From Pseudogymnoascus destructans (taxonomy: Eukaryota; Ascomycota; Leotiomycetes; Thelebolales; Thelebolaceae), in assembly GCF_001641265.1 (NCBI RefSeq), contig NW_020167523.1, forward strand, positions 62,001 through 126,000: a DNA stretch of 64,000 nt, given 5' to 3'. Numbering within the stretch: position 1 is the stretch's first letter; each line of letters begins with the position of its first letter. Under the pieces are notes generated by a model. That model was given only the letters and a program-made list of their open reading frames with translations, searched no databases and was not told where the DNA came from. This document shows positions 1-10,083 of this stretch, piece after piece. A program made the position numbers and the translations under genes.

Positions 1-3000
1 GAAATGTGAGGACGGAAACAAGGACACAAAGTCCGTACGAACCATAACACTCCAAGAAACAGCCCTTGTTTCCTCATTTCACACCTCTGTTGCATCCTTA
101 AAACAATTTATCCAAAAGGGAGTCCATTGGAATACAGCTACAGAAGGACTTACGTACGAATGAAAGCCGTTCTGCAACACTCCAGTTATCCATGGACAAT
201 GGGTCCTTGAATATATTAAGAATGACAATACAAAAGTCCTTCAAAACGCAGCCCTATCAACGACTCAAGTGCACCAAGATACTGTTCTATCCTCATATGG
301 ACCTCGCAAAGACCTAACAGGCACTGCAAAGGAGTGGCATAATCGAATGGGCCACCTTAATCAAAACGCAATAAGGAAGCTCCAAGAGAAGACCCAAGGG
401 GTTATTGTCACAGACATGGATTCGTACGACACTAACTGCAAAGTCTGCCGCCTTACCCATGCTACAAAAAGGATCTCCTGAAGATCTACACCACGGTCAC
501 AGATCCCTTATGAGAAGGTGCACCTAGACCTTATCCAGATGCCAGAAGCGTACGATGGTAGCACACAGGCCCTACACTTACAGTGTGATTTCTGCCGCAT
601 GAACCTGTCTACACCATTAAACACAAAAGGCAAGGCTCAGTCCTACAAACAATTAAGGACTTTGTAAGCTACGTATGGAGACGATGGGGTTATAAGGTAA
701 AGATCTTCTTCCTTGATGGTGAGAGATCACTTGGAGATGAATGGGATGCATGGATTGCAGATGAAGGATACGAAGTGCAGCTTACACCCCCGTACACTGC
801 TGAACCAAATGGTGGAATCGAAGGTTCAGGCCGTATGATAATCACACGCTCACGAGCTTTAAAGGAAGCAGGCAACCTACCACAAGGAATTTGGCCTGAA
901 ATATTTCGGACTGCAGGTTACCTTATAAACCGGTCTCCATCATCTGTCATTAATGATGAAACTCCGTACGGACTTCTACTCCAGTCCCTACCATCGCAGC
1001 TTCAAAAGCCAGAGCTTACTAAGCTCTTATTCTCTCATATCCACGCCTATGGATGTAGAGCCTATGCACTTCTCCTTAAGCAACCAAAGCTAAAGAGGAT
1101 AGAGAGGAATGCCCAAATAGGCTATCTTATTGGCTACAACTCTACAAACATCTTTAGAATATGGGTTCCAAATCTTAAGAGGGTTATAGTAACCAGGGAC
1201 GTTACTTTTGATGAGACAAAGGTGTATGATCCATCGTACGAAGCTACAGTTGTAGAATTGGAGCTCCAAAAGACAGTCCAGGTTATTGAACTTCCTGACC
1301 TTTTAGAAATGGAAGGAGAGGAATATGAAGAGGAGCGCGCAGCTCTACAACCTCTACAAGAAACATCAACTCCGTACGAGGCGGAAACAACAGATACAGC
1401 TCTTCAACAAGAGGAAGCAGTAGAGGTAGAACCTCAAAAGGAGATAGAGGTCCAACATGAAGAGCCTCAACTCCAGACACCTGAAATGACACCAGAGCGT
1501 TCAGAAGACAGCGTACGGAGACACAACGTCTACCGTGCAACCATTGCACACTCAGAAGCAAGGATAAGCCAGCACCAAGCTTTCATCGTTGGTACAGAGT
1601 TCCAGAAACATAGGATACATTGTACGGAGCTCCCTGCTGCTCCGAAGTATTGGAACCAGCTTCAAAACCACCCTCATAGGCTTGGTTTCAAAGCTGCAGC
1701 AGAAAAGGAAATAACAGACCTTCGGAAGCAAGACACCTTTAAATTGATGCCAGACAGCACTGTACGGAGTTTTGTCATTCCACTAATGTGGGTATTTACC
1801 TACAAATTTGACGATAATGGCTACCTTGTCAAATACAAGGCTAGACTTGTAGTAAGAGGGGACCTACAACACTATTCAGTACATGATGAGACGTATGCAG
1901 CAACACTTGCTTCAAAGACCTTTCCAGCTTTAATGGCTATTACAGCCTACTTCGATTTGGATACTGAACAATTAGATGCAGTAAACACCTTTACAAACAG
2001 CCGAATTGACGAGGAGGTCTACGTACGGTGTGCTGACGGTTATGAAGAGCAAGGACAATGCTGGAAACTCAACAGAGCCTTATGTGGACTCCGACAGTCA
2101 CCACTCCTATGCTTCCACGACTTTTCAGATACACTGAAGAAGCTAGGCCTCGTACAGGTCCCAGAAGCCCAGTGCCTATTCGTCTCATCTACAATCATTG
2201 TGTTCTTCTATGTAGATGATATCTGCATTCTAAGCCACCCCTACCATAAGGCAGAAGCAACAGAGTTCCGTACGAAACTCATGGAAGCCTATGAATTCCG
2301 CGAAATAGGAGAACTTGAATGGTTCTTAGGAATAAGAATTATACGAGACCGGACAGAGAGAACACTCTGGCTATGCCAGGACTCATACAATGACAAAATA
2401 ACGACTACGTACGGAGTAACGCCATTGTTGAAAACAGTTAAGGTTCCAATGGTAAATGACAATCTCACTCCATACGATGGGCAAGCAGGCAAACAGCAAA
2501 TCCACCTATATCAACAGAAAGTAGGATCTACCAACTACGCTGCAGTGGTTACAAGACCAGATATATCCCGTACGGTGCAGAAACTATCCGAATACCTTGT
2601 TAACCCAGGACCAGACCACATGGCAGCAGTCGATCGACTTATACTCTATCTAAAGGAGACAAAACATCTAGCCCTCCAGTACGGACCAAAGATCAATACA
2701 CCACACTTCCAATGCTATAGTGATGCTTCATACGCAGATTGCGAAGCTACAAGAAAGAGTACAGAAGGGTATCTCTTCACACTCTTTGGAGGAGCAATTG
2801 ACTGGTGCTGTACAAAGCAGAAAACGGTATCAACCTCAACTACAGAAGCTGAGCTTCTAGCTCTTTCACATAGTGCAAAACAGCTCTATTGGTGGCAGTG
2901 ATTTTTCTCAACTATCAAACTTGATCTTAATGAGAAGTTCACCCTACAATGTGACAATATGCAGACTGTACGGCTCTTACTCAAAGAGTCCCCCAAGCTA

Positions 3001-3103
3001 GTTACAAAACTCAAACATATTGATATTCACTCCCACTGGCTAAGACTGGAGATAGAGAGACGCAATCTCGATATCAAGTGGATAGCTACGTACGAGATGC
3101 CAG

Positions 3104-4028
3104 TGTCATACTGACATTCGTTGCACTCAGTTTGCTATCAAACTCAAGAGCAAACTTGGAAATCTCCTCCTCAAACCTACAAATCACTATACATATTTTG
3201 GCTTGTCACACCAACAACAAGAGCAATACTACTCAACGATTGCTACAACCATCTATGATTCATTACACAACATCGCTCCTTAGTTACTGGGCCGATATTA
3301 CCACATAGCATATCTCTACAACCCTCTATGATTCATTACATGACATCACTCATACTACCACATGACATATCTCTACCAACTAGAGGCCTAGGAGCATGAA
3401 CGATAGCTCTAAAAGCTCCTACAAACCTCTATGATTCATTACACGTCATCGCTCTTTAGTTACCCACAAGATTGGTTAAGTTATGACATAATTTGTCTGT
3501 GACATAATTTGTCTATGACATAATTTGTCTATAGGGGTACTCTGACCTTGGACCTCCTTTTACTTCCTATAGGCTACGAACTAAGAGATGGTTCTATGGG
3601 ATTCTCTTATGTCGACTACAGTTACCAAGCCTGGTTAGTCATGGAAAGTCATGGAAAATGAGAGAACTACACTCCTTTAGCATAAATAGGATTGCCCTTT
3701 CCTTAAGAAAGGGCAAGCAGACAATACAGTAAATCGGCTATCACATACTTCCACGTCTTTTCCAAGCTTCCAAGCATTCATCTTGTTACTCCTTGTTTCT
3801 GAAAAGTCAGTGAGGTGTTAACCTCTGACTTACCCCTGAGTTCCCAGACTCAACATTTGTTGCAACTTGTCTGAACCACTTCACTACATCACACACCTGA
3901 TTGCTGCGTTGTGGAATAGTCTAAGCTACGACCCTTTGGCTCTGTTTCCTAAGACAGTGTGTTGTCTTAGTAAATTCATCCCTTCCTTGGGTGGCTAGAT
4001 TCTCACATCTGGTGCACCCACCATTACA
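3104..4028 (+). repeat. Solo LTR, 925-bp family, in Copia-A
   Basis: The segment starts TGTCATAC and ends CCATTACA and is flanked by the perfect 5-bp duplication GCCAG (3099-3103 and 4029-4033). The same sequence in reverse orientation occurs at 26755-28586, 27108-28043 and 60768-61674. No internal retroelement region is attached, so it is called a solo LTR. Inside are three degenerate copies of a block of about 75 bp containing TCTATGATTCATTAC (near 3249, 3327 and 3427) and a 10-bp-stem hairpin at 3692-3716. The orientation of the parent element is unknown because both ends fit TG...CA. Confidence 0.88.
3681..3716. promoter_or_regulatory. TATA-like box and conserved hairpin in the 925-bp LTR
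   Basis: A CATAAATA sequence (3681-3688) is followed by a perfect 10-bp inverted repeat, TTGCCCTTTC and GAAAGGGCAA around CTTAA (3692-3716). The hairpin is conserved in every other copy of this LTR, for example near 27066-27090, 27419-27443 and 61079-61103. Its place beside a TATA-like box suggests a transcription-start or 5'-leader structure if the LTR reads on the plus strand; this is inference. Confidence 0.35.
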
Positions 4029-4290
4029 GCCAGCAGACGGGTTTACAAAAGCCCTACCACGCCAAAGACACGAGGAGTTTATTAATCATTTAAACCTTGT
4101 GGACATAAAGCACCTCCTATACGACGAGGATCCCCTCTGGCTAGAGGAGTCGTTCGCGTCGCTCGCGGCGTGCAGAGTGGTGTCATCTGATGAGGAGGCG
4201 GTGGAGGTCGTGAACAGTGGGGGCTATGGGCTTTCGGCTGCTGTGTTCACTGAGGACTTGAGGAGGGGGTTTATAGGAGTGCTTACTTAA

Positions 4291-4820
4291 GAGCACAACT
4301 CCGTACGAAGCAGTGGCTACCTTTGTACCTCAGAAACGAGCCCCCTAGATCACAATATCTGAAAAGTGAGGCAATACAAGAACAGGAGACTGATGAGCTC
4401 CGTACGAACATAGAACTCTCAGAATGACCAAGCCGCCTACAGTTACACCCAGTTTCACTATGCGTTCTTATTTCAACTTTCCCAATGGAATACCTTGGGA
4501 CCTAACAAATATACACTCTTTTTCGACAGTTTCATAGATCCGTACGAGCTAGATACAACACTATGCATGCGGATTTCATCATATTTTTTTTCGAAATACA
4601 AAACCCATTTCAACAAAAGGGGGGAAATCAGGGGTAACAAGGGAAATCCCCAACTTTTACCATATAAAAACAGGAGAATCCCTGACTTTTCATACATTTA
4701 CACTTACGTATGGAACTGTCAGAAGAATGGCACAAGAATCACCAAGAAATCCATTGCCATTTCTGTCTATCTATACAAGAAAAACCCAAGCACCACAAGT
4801 CCGTACATCCAAATCCCTAC
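4291..4820. other. Copia-A 3' flank, no gene recognised
   Basis: This should hold the Copia-A 3' untranslated region and 3' LTR. It contains three CGTACG palindromes (4302, 4401, 4541), like the element itself. Open frames such as 4495-4824 show no recognisable domain. The LTR boundary could not be fixed. Confidence 0.4.
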
Positions 4821-5820
4821 TTAAACAGTATTCCTACCACCATTTCTCTGCGTAGCCTCAAGCGCCAACTTCCGCGTATGGGCCCGAGTCCCAGCACATT
4901 CTCCAGGATGAGGAGTGTCATCCTTCGGAGGAGGGGTGGGCTCCCGATCATCTTGGGAGGAATCTATAAGTGTTAGCTCGTACGGACTCATAAGAACGCT
5001 AAAAGGTGCATAAGTCAACAGGGAAGGGAAGTACTCACGAAGAGAGCAGGCTGCGGCCTGGTGTTTCATGACACAGGAAGCACAGGCACCACCCTGCACA
5101 TTCCCAAAGGATATGCATACTGTAAAGAAGGGAATCTGCCGAGATCCCTCTTCTACGTACGCAGCATCACACTGCTGTAAGGATGCCTTCTCGTCTCTCA
5201 TTCTAGGGAGTAGACTCTGGGTAGCTGCGGGTCACGTGTGATCATTTGGGTGGGCTAACCGAGTCGGAACCGAGTCGGATGGGTTTCGGGTACTTGAGAC
5301 AATCGACTCACGGGGTTCCCCCATCATCTTTTTTGTATCCTTCGTAGTAGACCTATAGGATAGCATCCATTTAGCCTCCGACTCGCACTCTCATATGCTA
5401 TTACTGTGAGCTGGGTGCCCTGTGTCCTTACAACTGCTCACAACCCATTGATCTCACCTGGGAGACCTGAGCGACATTCTCTCCCGCTGCCTGGATGTAG
5501 AACCCTGCAATTTCTTGCGGGTGTTCAAGGCGAACATTCCCAGGGGACCTGTATGGGACAGTCGTGTACACCCGAGGTGCCAATATAGGCAGAGGATGGG
5601 GCAGGGACTCCCGGGCAGCAGGAGGAAGGTAAATGTGGATGTTGGCATCCACAAAGACCTCGCTTAGGTCTTCCACAAAGACCTGTCCAACAGCAGGCAT
5701 CTTGTCTCGTACGGACTTGCCGACAAGAAGAGAGAAGTATGGTGGGGTGTGGGGATTCATGGGAAAGGATAGGGTATGTGTGGTAGGCAGGGGCAGATGG
5801 AAGAAAGACGGAAGATCCAA
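4821..5820 (-). pseudogene. Cys-rich hypothetical protein, split by a solo LTR
   Basis: Two minus-strand frames, 5820-5433 and 5175-4821, join in frame when the solo LTR at 5176-5432 and one copy of its ACTGC duplication are removed; the shared codon is CAG between a Glu and a Cys. The joined frame has a C-terminal Cys cluster: C-x2-C, then a Cys after FFTV, then GGACASC and AACSL. I recall similar CX2C...GACxxC...CS patterns in many short uncharacterised proteins of filamentous fungi, often near transposons, but I cannot name a family. The C-terminal tail is Pro- and charge-rich. No enzyme motif is seen. It could be a host gene or retroelement cargo. Confidence 0.55.
5176..5432 (+). repeat. 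Solo LTR, 257 bp, in the Cys-rich ORF
   Basis: It starts TGTAAGGATGCC and ends GTGTCCTTACA, giving a perfect TGTAAGGA/TCCTTACA terminal inverted repeat, and is flanked by ACTGC on both sides (5171-5175 and 5433-5437). A second copy with its own CCAAG duplication lies at 25383-25607. No internal region is present, so this is a solo LTR from an element family not otherwise seen in the window. Confidence 0.92.
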
Positions 5821-5993
5821 TCTGAAGTGGCCAACTTGTTTTCCGATTGGAAATGAGTTACTAGGCGTAGATGTGAATCATCGGGCGTACGTGACTGACA
5901 TACTATTATCACCGGCCCGGGTATAACCACCCCTTTTTTTTTCCCGAGTTCCTCATATTACAATTTGAGGCTCCTATGGGGATACGTGGGGGG

Positions 5994-6358
5994 TGATGGG
6001 AGTAATTCTACGGTCCGGGGATGTAGGGCCAGGACTGTATGTAGATCTCCGGCGACCGTAATTAATCCCGGGTGCAACGGAACAGAACGCTCACAGTAAA
6101 TATGGTAATTTAGAGTAAAAATGAAACAATTAAATTCCTATACTATCCTACGGGCCTACGTATTCTATATGTAGGGAATGGGGAAAAACCCCGTACGGCT
6201 GGGTGGTAATCACCTGAGCGGTGGAGGATTTCGGTGGCTGCAGCAGATCAGCACGGCCACCCAGTATGGGAGCTGGACGGTCGCCTTGGGAAATACGGGT
6301 GTCTCAGGGCCTAATTTCCACCGAATCCCCACGCCCATGTCCTCCTTTCCCTCCAACA
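5994..6358 (-). repeat. Solo LTR, Copia type, 365 bp
   Basis: The plus strand starts TGATGGGAG and ends CCTCCAACA; the reverse complement starts TGTTGGAGG. It shares blocks with the LTR at 16277-16633, for example ATCTCCGG followed by GTAAT and then GCAGCAGAACAGA-like sequence. Both flanks are GGGGG, which fits a 5-bp duplication but is weak evidence because it is a homopolymer. It is oriented minus by comparison with 16277-16633. Confidence 0.6.
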
Positions 6359-6367
6359 GGGGGGGTG

Positions 6368-6440
6368 TGTTGTAATAGTCACATGATCTCACATGATCTC
6401 CGTACGGATTATCGGTAAAGCCAAGTATAGGTTACATAGT
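6368..6440 (+). repeat. Dispersed repeat starting TGTTGTAATAG
   Basis: About 73 bp here match, on the opposite strand, 21739-21813 (TGTTGTAATAGTCAC, then GATTATCGGTAAAGCCAAG). It may be the start of another LTR or of a short MITE. The similarity stops after about 75 bp, so the full unit is unknown. Confidence 0.5.
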
Positions 6441-6872
6441 CAGGAATACATACATTTATTACTCAACAGCTTCTGCTCCTGACAAAGAGAGTGGATCTGA
6501 AAATCCGAAAAAGTCCAAAGATGGCCGAGGCTCTGTTTACACGCATATTTGGTAATCAACATGTTGACAACAGCGCGGGTTTTCCCGGATTAATACGTCT
6601 CCGGTGGACCCTCCCCCCAAATGCCATGCACATCCTCACTCTCGGTATTTTTGCCGCCTCATCTTGTTGCCGCCGTCCCGTCTCTCCGCTGTTATTTATA
6701 TATCTCGGTTGCAGCTATATTACTGGGTAGTTCTATTCCTCCTAAATCCACAATTCCACTTCAGCTAGCTATTGCATTGCTGTAGCTCATACGCTGCCCC
6801 ATTCCCACGCGCTGCCGCCAAGCACCACGTTGTTCGGCCGTGTTTGGCCCCGTCTCTATTCAATCACATGAT
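6441..6872 (+). promoter_or_regulatory. Region upstream of the Zn2Cys6 gene
   Basis: No convincing gene is seen. The sequence holds a TATTTATATA stretch near 6692-6702 and pyrimidine-rich segments, compatible with a promoter and 5' leader for the gene starting at 6873. No specific operator was recognised. Confidence 0.3.
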
Positions 6873-9547
6873 ATGGATTCCCAGGCACGCAAAAAATTCG
6901 CAAAGCCGCCGGTGAAGCTCGCTTGCTTGTCGTGGTATGGCTATTCCCACTTGTTACTATCTCCCCAGGTAGCAGAGGAAGCTGCGAGTGCTGATCCACC
7001 ATCTTTAACTTTAGTCGGAGCTCCCGCATAAGATGTGACGGGAAGCAAGATTGTTCAAAGGTGAGAATGCATAGATCTCCATGATGGGAATATGAAGATG
7101 CTGACGGCTTATGGCCAGTGCTTGGAAAAGGGGAAGGAGTGCCTATATACTCGAAGCAGACGAGGCGGGCCTCGGGTTTCCCTACATGGCCGGCGCTCAA
7201 AAGGAAAGCCGCGTATATCTACCGCCGACATCCTCAAGCAGGAGTCTCCCCTATCAGTCCCGCAGCGTAAGTATTACGCCCCGTCTACTTTGCACATTCT
7301 AATGGCTATACGCAGAATTTTTAGAAGCATCCATCATCTCCGACACTGGCGTTGGCCTCCGGCAGCTCGACGAATTCTCCGGGGAAGACGTCGTGCTTTC
7401 CGACGCCCGGACCAATGCGGGCGCGCCATTATATGGCATAGATCAGTTGGACCAAGTGCATGGTTTCTCTGGCATGCAATTCGACCCACTTGGGGACAGT
7501 GAAAGCAGTGCCTGGGATAGCTTTAACAGTGCATCCCTTACAAGTGGATCCGACGAGAACTCGAGTGACGTACGAACCTATGAGACTGATGCTGATATGT
7601 GAGTTGTATTCATTGTATTGCTACTCGAGTACTGTCTTGCCAGACACCGGAAGCTGATACTACCGACTGTAGACTAGATGCGTATTATGTCTACTGCCAC
7701 GCCTATTTCCCGGCTCTGCCACCCCCAATCCGATCACCGGTTGATCGGCCTGTGGCGCTTGGAAGCCTTACGGGTGGCTATGGACCCAGTACACCGCTTT
7801 CACTCGCTCTCTCGGCAATACTTGCTCTCATACCTCTCCCCGACGACCCTGATCCAAAAGGCGAGAATTCAACTTGGAACCGCAGGATCCAGGCCCATAA
7901 ATTTGCGCAGGCGGCTTTTGAAGCGCTCGATAATGAGACTGAGCTTGTTGACTCGATTATCAACCCCAAGGATGCGCTTTCCAATGGAAGTCCGCGCACA
8001 TATCGAGCACCCTTCCATCAGGATCTACCATTGGACTTAGAATCCAATGTGGCGCTAATGATACTGAGTATCTATGAATATGGCCAACGAGGAAACATAA
8101 AGAAGATGCTGAATCGCTCGGGACAGTCATTGATGCTAGCATTAGAAGCGAAGCTTTACTCTCCAATAGTAGACCAGTTTGTCGAAGCAAGGCGCCGAGT
8201 CTGGTGGGCAACTGTAAGATTCTCGTGTTGATCCATGAAATAGGTCTAATATTGTGTAGTACATCAACGTTTGCGAGGTCGCAACTATAAGCGGCACTGC
8301 AAGTCCTCCAAACTACCACAGGCCGACCTTGGCTAACTTGCTGTCTATAGGAAACAGCAATTGATGTCAGGGACCCAAAATATTCTCTGCCTTATCCGAC
8401 CCTATCTGCAGACCCCGAGGTTTGTAATAGCTGACACCTCTCTAGAAACGTGCATATGCTAAATGATTAGGCAATTCCATTCTTCGTCCAATGCCAGTAC
8501 GCGATTTTAGATGCGTCAAAATATGCCAACGACCTCATCAGGATTACTGAGAATGGTGGTGACTTATCAGTCCTGTATATACGCACGCTCGATATGGAAG
8601 CAAGGCTGGAAAGTCTCAGTCAGATAGCAGACGCTTGGTTTGATAAAACACCATGCAACATGCCGGTTACTTCCAGCGAGGCGGTTGTGGCGAAGTCTCT
8701 CCGATTAATGGGACGTGTTAAGATAAATAGGTCCATCTCCTACTTATTCTTATCTGTTCGACTCTGACGCTGACGTTTCTCAACAGTGCGCGGATCAAAA
8801 TCCATCGCTACCCTGCATTTATGAACACTCCGATATTTTCAAAGCTACACTGTGGACTGCAACCAACTACGCCCAATAGAACCCCCGTCCTCGCCTCGAA
8901 CAGCTCGAATATCGATATATCTCACGATCCCTCGAGTCAATTACAGCCTGGGCATCCATCCAGCAGCCTAGCCCACGCCAGCACTGGAGGTCGCCCCCCA
9001 CCCCTCCTGTCGCCACCAGGTGACTCGCAGCTGCCATTCAGCGCCCTCTACTCCACGAACATCGCCCGCAAAGCGGCCCTGGACATCTCCGAAACCCTGC
9101 ACGCCCTCCCTTATCCCAACCCCTCTGGTATGGTCGACCCCTCCGGCCTCCTGAGCACCCCGCTGAGTGCCCTGCCGCCCCGCACAATGCCCACCTTCAT
9201 GTGCTGCGCTCTCATGGGCGCTTATGCTCTTACATTGCTCATATACAAGCTGCGCAACGGGCAGCTGGAGTCCCCAAATTCAGAGATCACTCTTGCGCTC
9301 TCAGCGTATGAGGATGCGCTGCGCCAGGGTCTGGGGCGTATATTAAGCGGGCTGGAAAATTATGCCAGTGCTTTTGAGGCTGTAGATGGAATGAGAGGTA
9401 CGTTGCGCATCGTGTTATGTTGTTGGTGCGCTTGCTAATTCGATCGCAGAAGAGGTTGCTAAGGCGTTCAAGGTTTCGCTGGTTGAGTCGCTGAGCGAGC
9501 CGAATAACCGCATGAATTGGGACCCCTATTATTCTGGATTGAATTAA
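6873..9547 (+). CDS. Zn(II)2Cys6 fungal transcription factor, 10 exons
   Basis: Exons 6873-6934, 7015-7060, 7119-7266, 7316-7598, 7673-8213, 8260-8298, 8351-8419, 8471-8730, 8787-9397 and 9450-9547 join to a continuous frame of about 718 residues. The N-terminus carries a binuclear zinc cluster of form CX2CX6CX5CX2CX6C (CLSC, RIRC, DCSKC, KEC), assembled across introns 1 and 2, followed by a basic linker. The middle part (DAYYVYCHAYFPALPPP, then RRRVWWAT and DVRDPKYSLPYP) matches the fungal-specific regulatory domain, and a typical ARIKIHRY block follows. This is a nuclear DNA-binding regulator; the target pathway cannot be told from sequence. Eight introns are GT-AG; the one at 8299-8350 fits best as GC-AG. 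It is convergent with the mannosyltransferase downstream. Confidence 0.88.
8299..8350 (+). other. Probable GC-AG intron in the Zn2Cys6 gene
   Basis: The donor ACT|GCAAGT and acceptor CTATAG give an in-frame junction (SGT then ETAIDVRDP) with a GGCTAAC branch site at 8331-8337. The nearby GT donors either cause a stop (8303) or delete the ATISG block (8278). GCAAGT is the usual strong donor form of GC-AG introns. Confidence 0.6.
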
Positions 9548-10083
9548 CCCGGTTTATCTCAACGAAACGGTGTTCGTGTTTCTGGCCCAATGCCGCCTCC
9601 AAAAGTACCGCAAAAGGAGTTGGCTGGCATTAGTGTCATTTTATACTTACCATACCGCGTGTTAGCGAGATGATTCAGATTTGTAGGAAAGAGTCCATTC
9701 CCCTCAATGTTATGTATGAAGCACATATCGACAAATGCGTGTGTATCTACCCGTTTTGTGCCTAAAGGAAGAGAGATTCGAAAAACATATTTTGTAGAGA
9801 AAATTACTCTTGCCACCTGAGAATATAACCCTCTTTCCGAGGCGCAATTTCTTTTGGCTTTATCCAGAGCTATATACAATGTTTGATCGTTATCCTTGAC
9901 AAAAAAACTACCACGGAAAATGGTTCCCCCCATGTCCTGTATTACCAACTTAGTTACAAGTTCCTCTGTATATCATATACAATATTCCACATATCGCTCG
10001 TTTACGCCATGTCCAAATCCCGAGATCCAACCCAATCCCCAGATGGGACTGAGTCCGCGTAATAAATCCCCAGCAAACTAACA
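9548..10083. other. Intergenic space between convergent genes
   Basis: This should contain the 3' ends and polyadenylation signals of both neighbours. A minus-strand frame at 9559-9948 shows no domain or composition suggesting a protein. Nothing else was recognised. Confidence 0.4.

Larger units (their letters stand above)
1..4290 (+). mobile_element. Ty1/copia LTR retrotransposon (Copia-A), 5' end outside window
   Basis: The region encodes, in order, a GAG-pre-integrase zinc-binding segment, integrase, reverse transcriptase and RNase H, which is the Ty1/copia order. The element enters the window already inside pol, so gag and the 5' LTR are not visible. A foreign 925-bp solo LTR (3104-4028) with a GCCAG duplication interrupts the end of RNase H; without it the reading frame runs on. 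The 3' LTR should follow 4290, but I could not define its ends because there is no 5' LTR to compare with. The element and its 3' flank are strikingly rich in CGTACG. Confidence 0.9.
74..4290 (+). pseudogene. Copia-A pol polyprotein, interrupted
   Basis: The pre-integrase segment near 320-480 shows the H-x4-H then C-x2-C pattern (HNRMGH and CKVC). A TGA at 482 closes this stretch and the integrase core is frame-broken up to about 775. From 775 a long frame covers the integrase C-terminal half (AEPNGGIEGSGR), RT with the LDAVN block and the catalytic YVDD motif near 2209-2220, and RNase H with DAS and TEAE. A TGA at 2899-2901 interrupts RNase H, which resumes with a CDN motif near 2950. The last part (ADGFTKALPR) lies after the solo LTR at about 4031-4290. 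At least two stops plus the insertion make this copy inactive. Confidence 0.9.

Noticed and set aside
9559..9948. 129-aa minus-strand frame between two convergent genes
   Set aside because: No recognisable domain; low, irregular composition; lies in the likely 3' UTR overlap.
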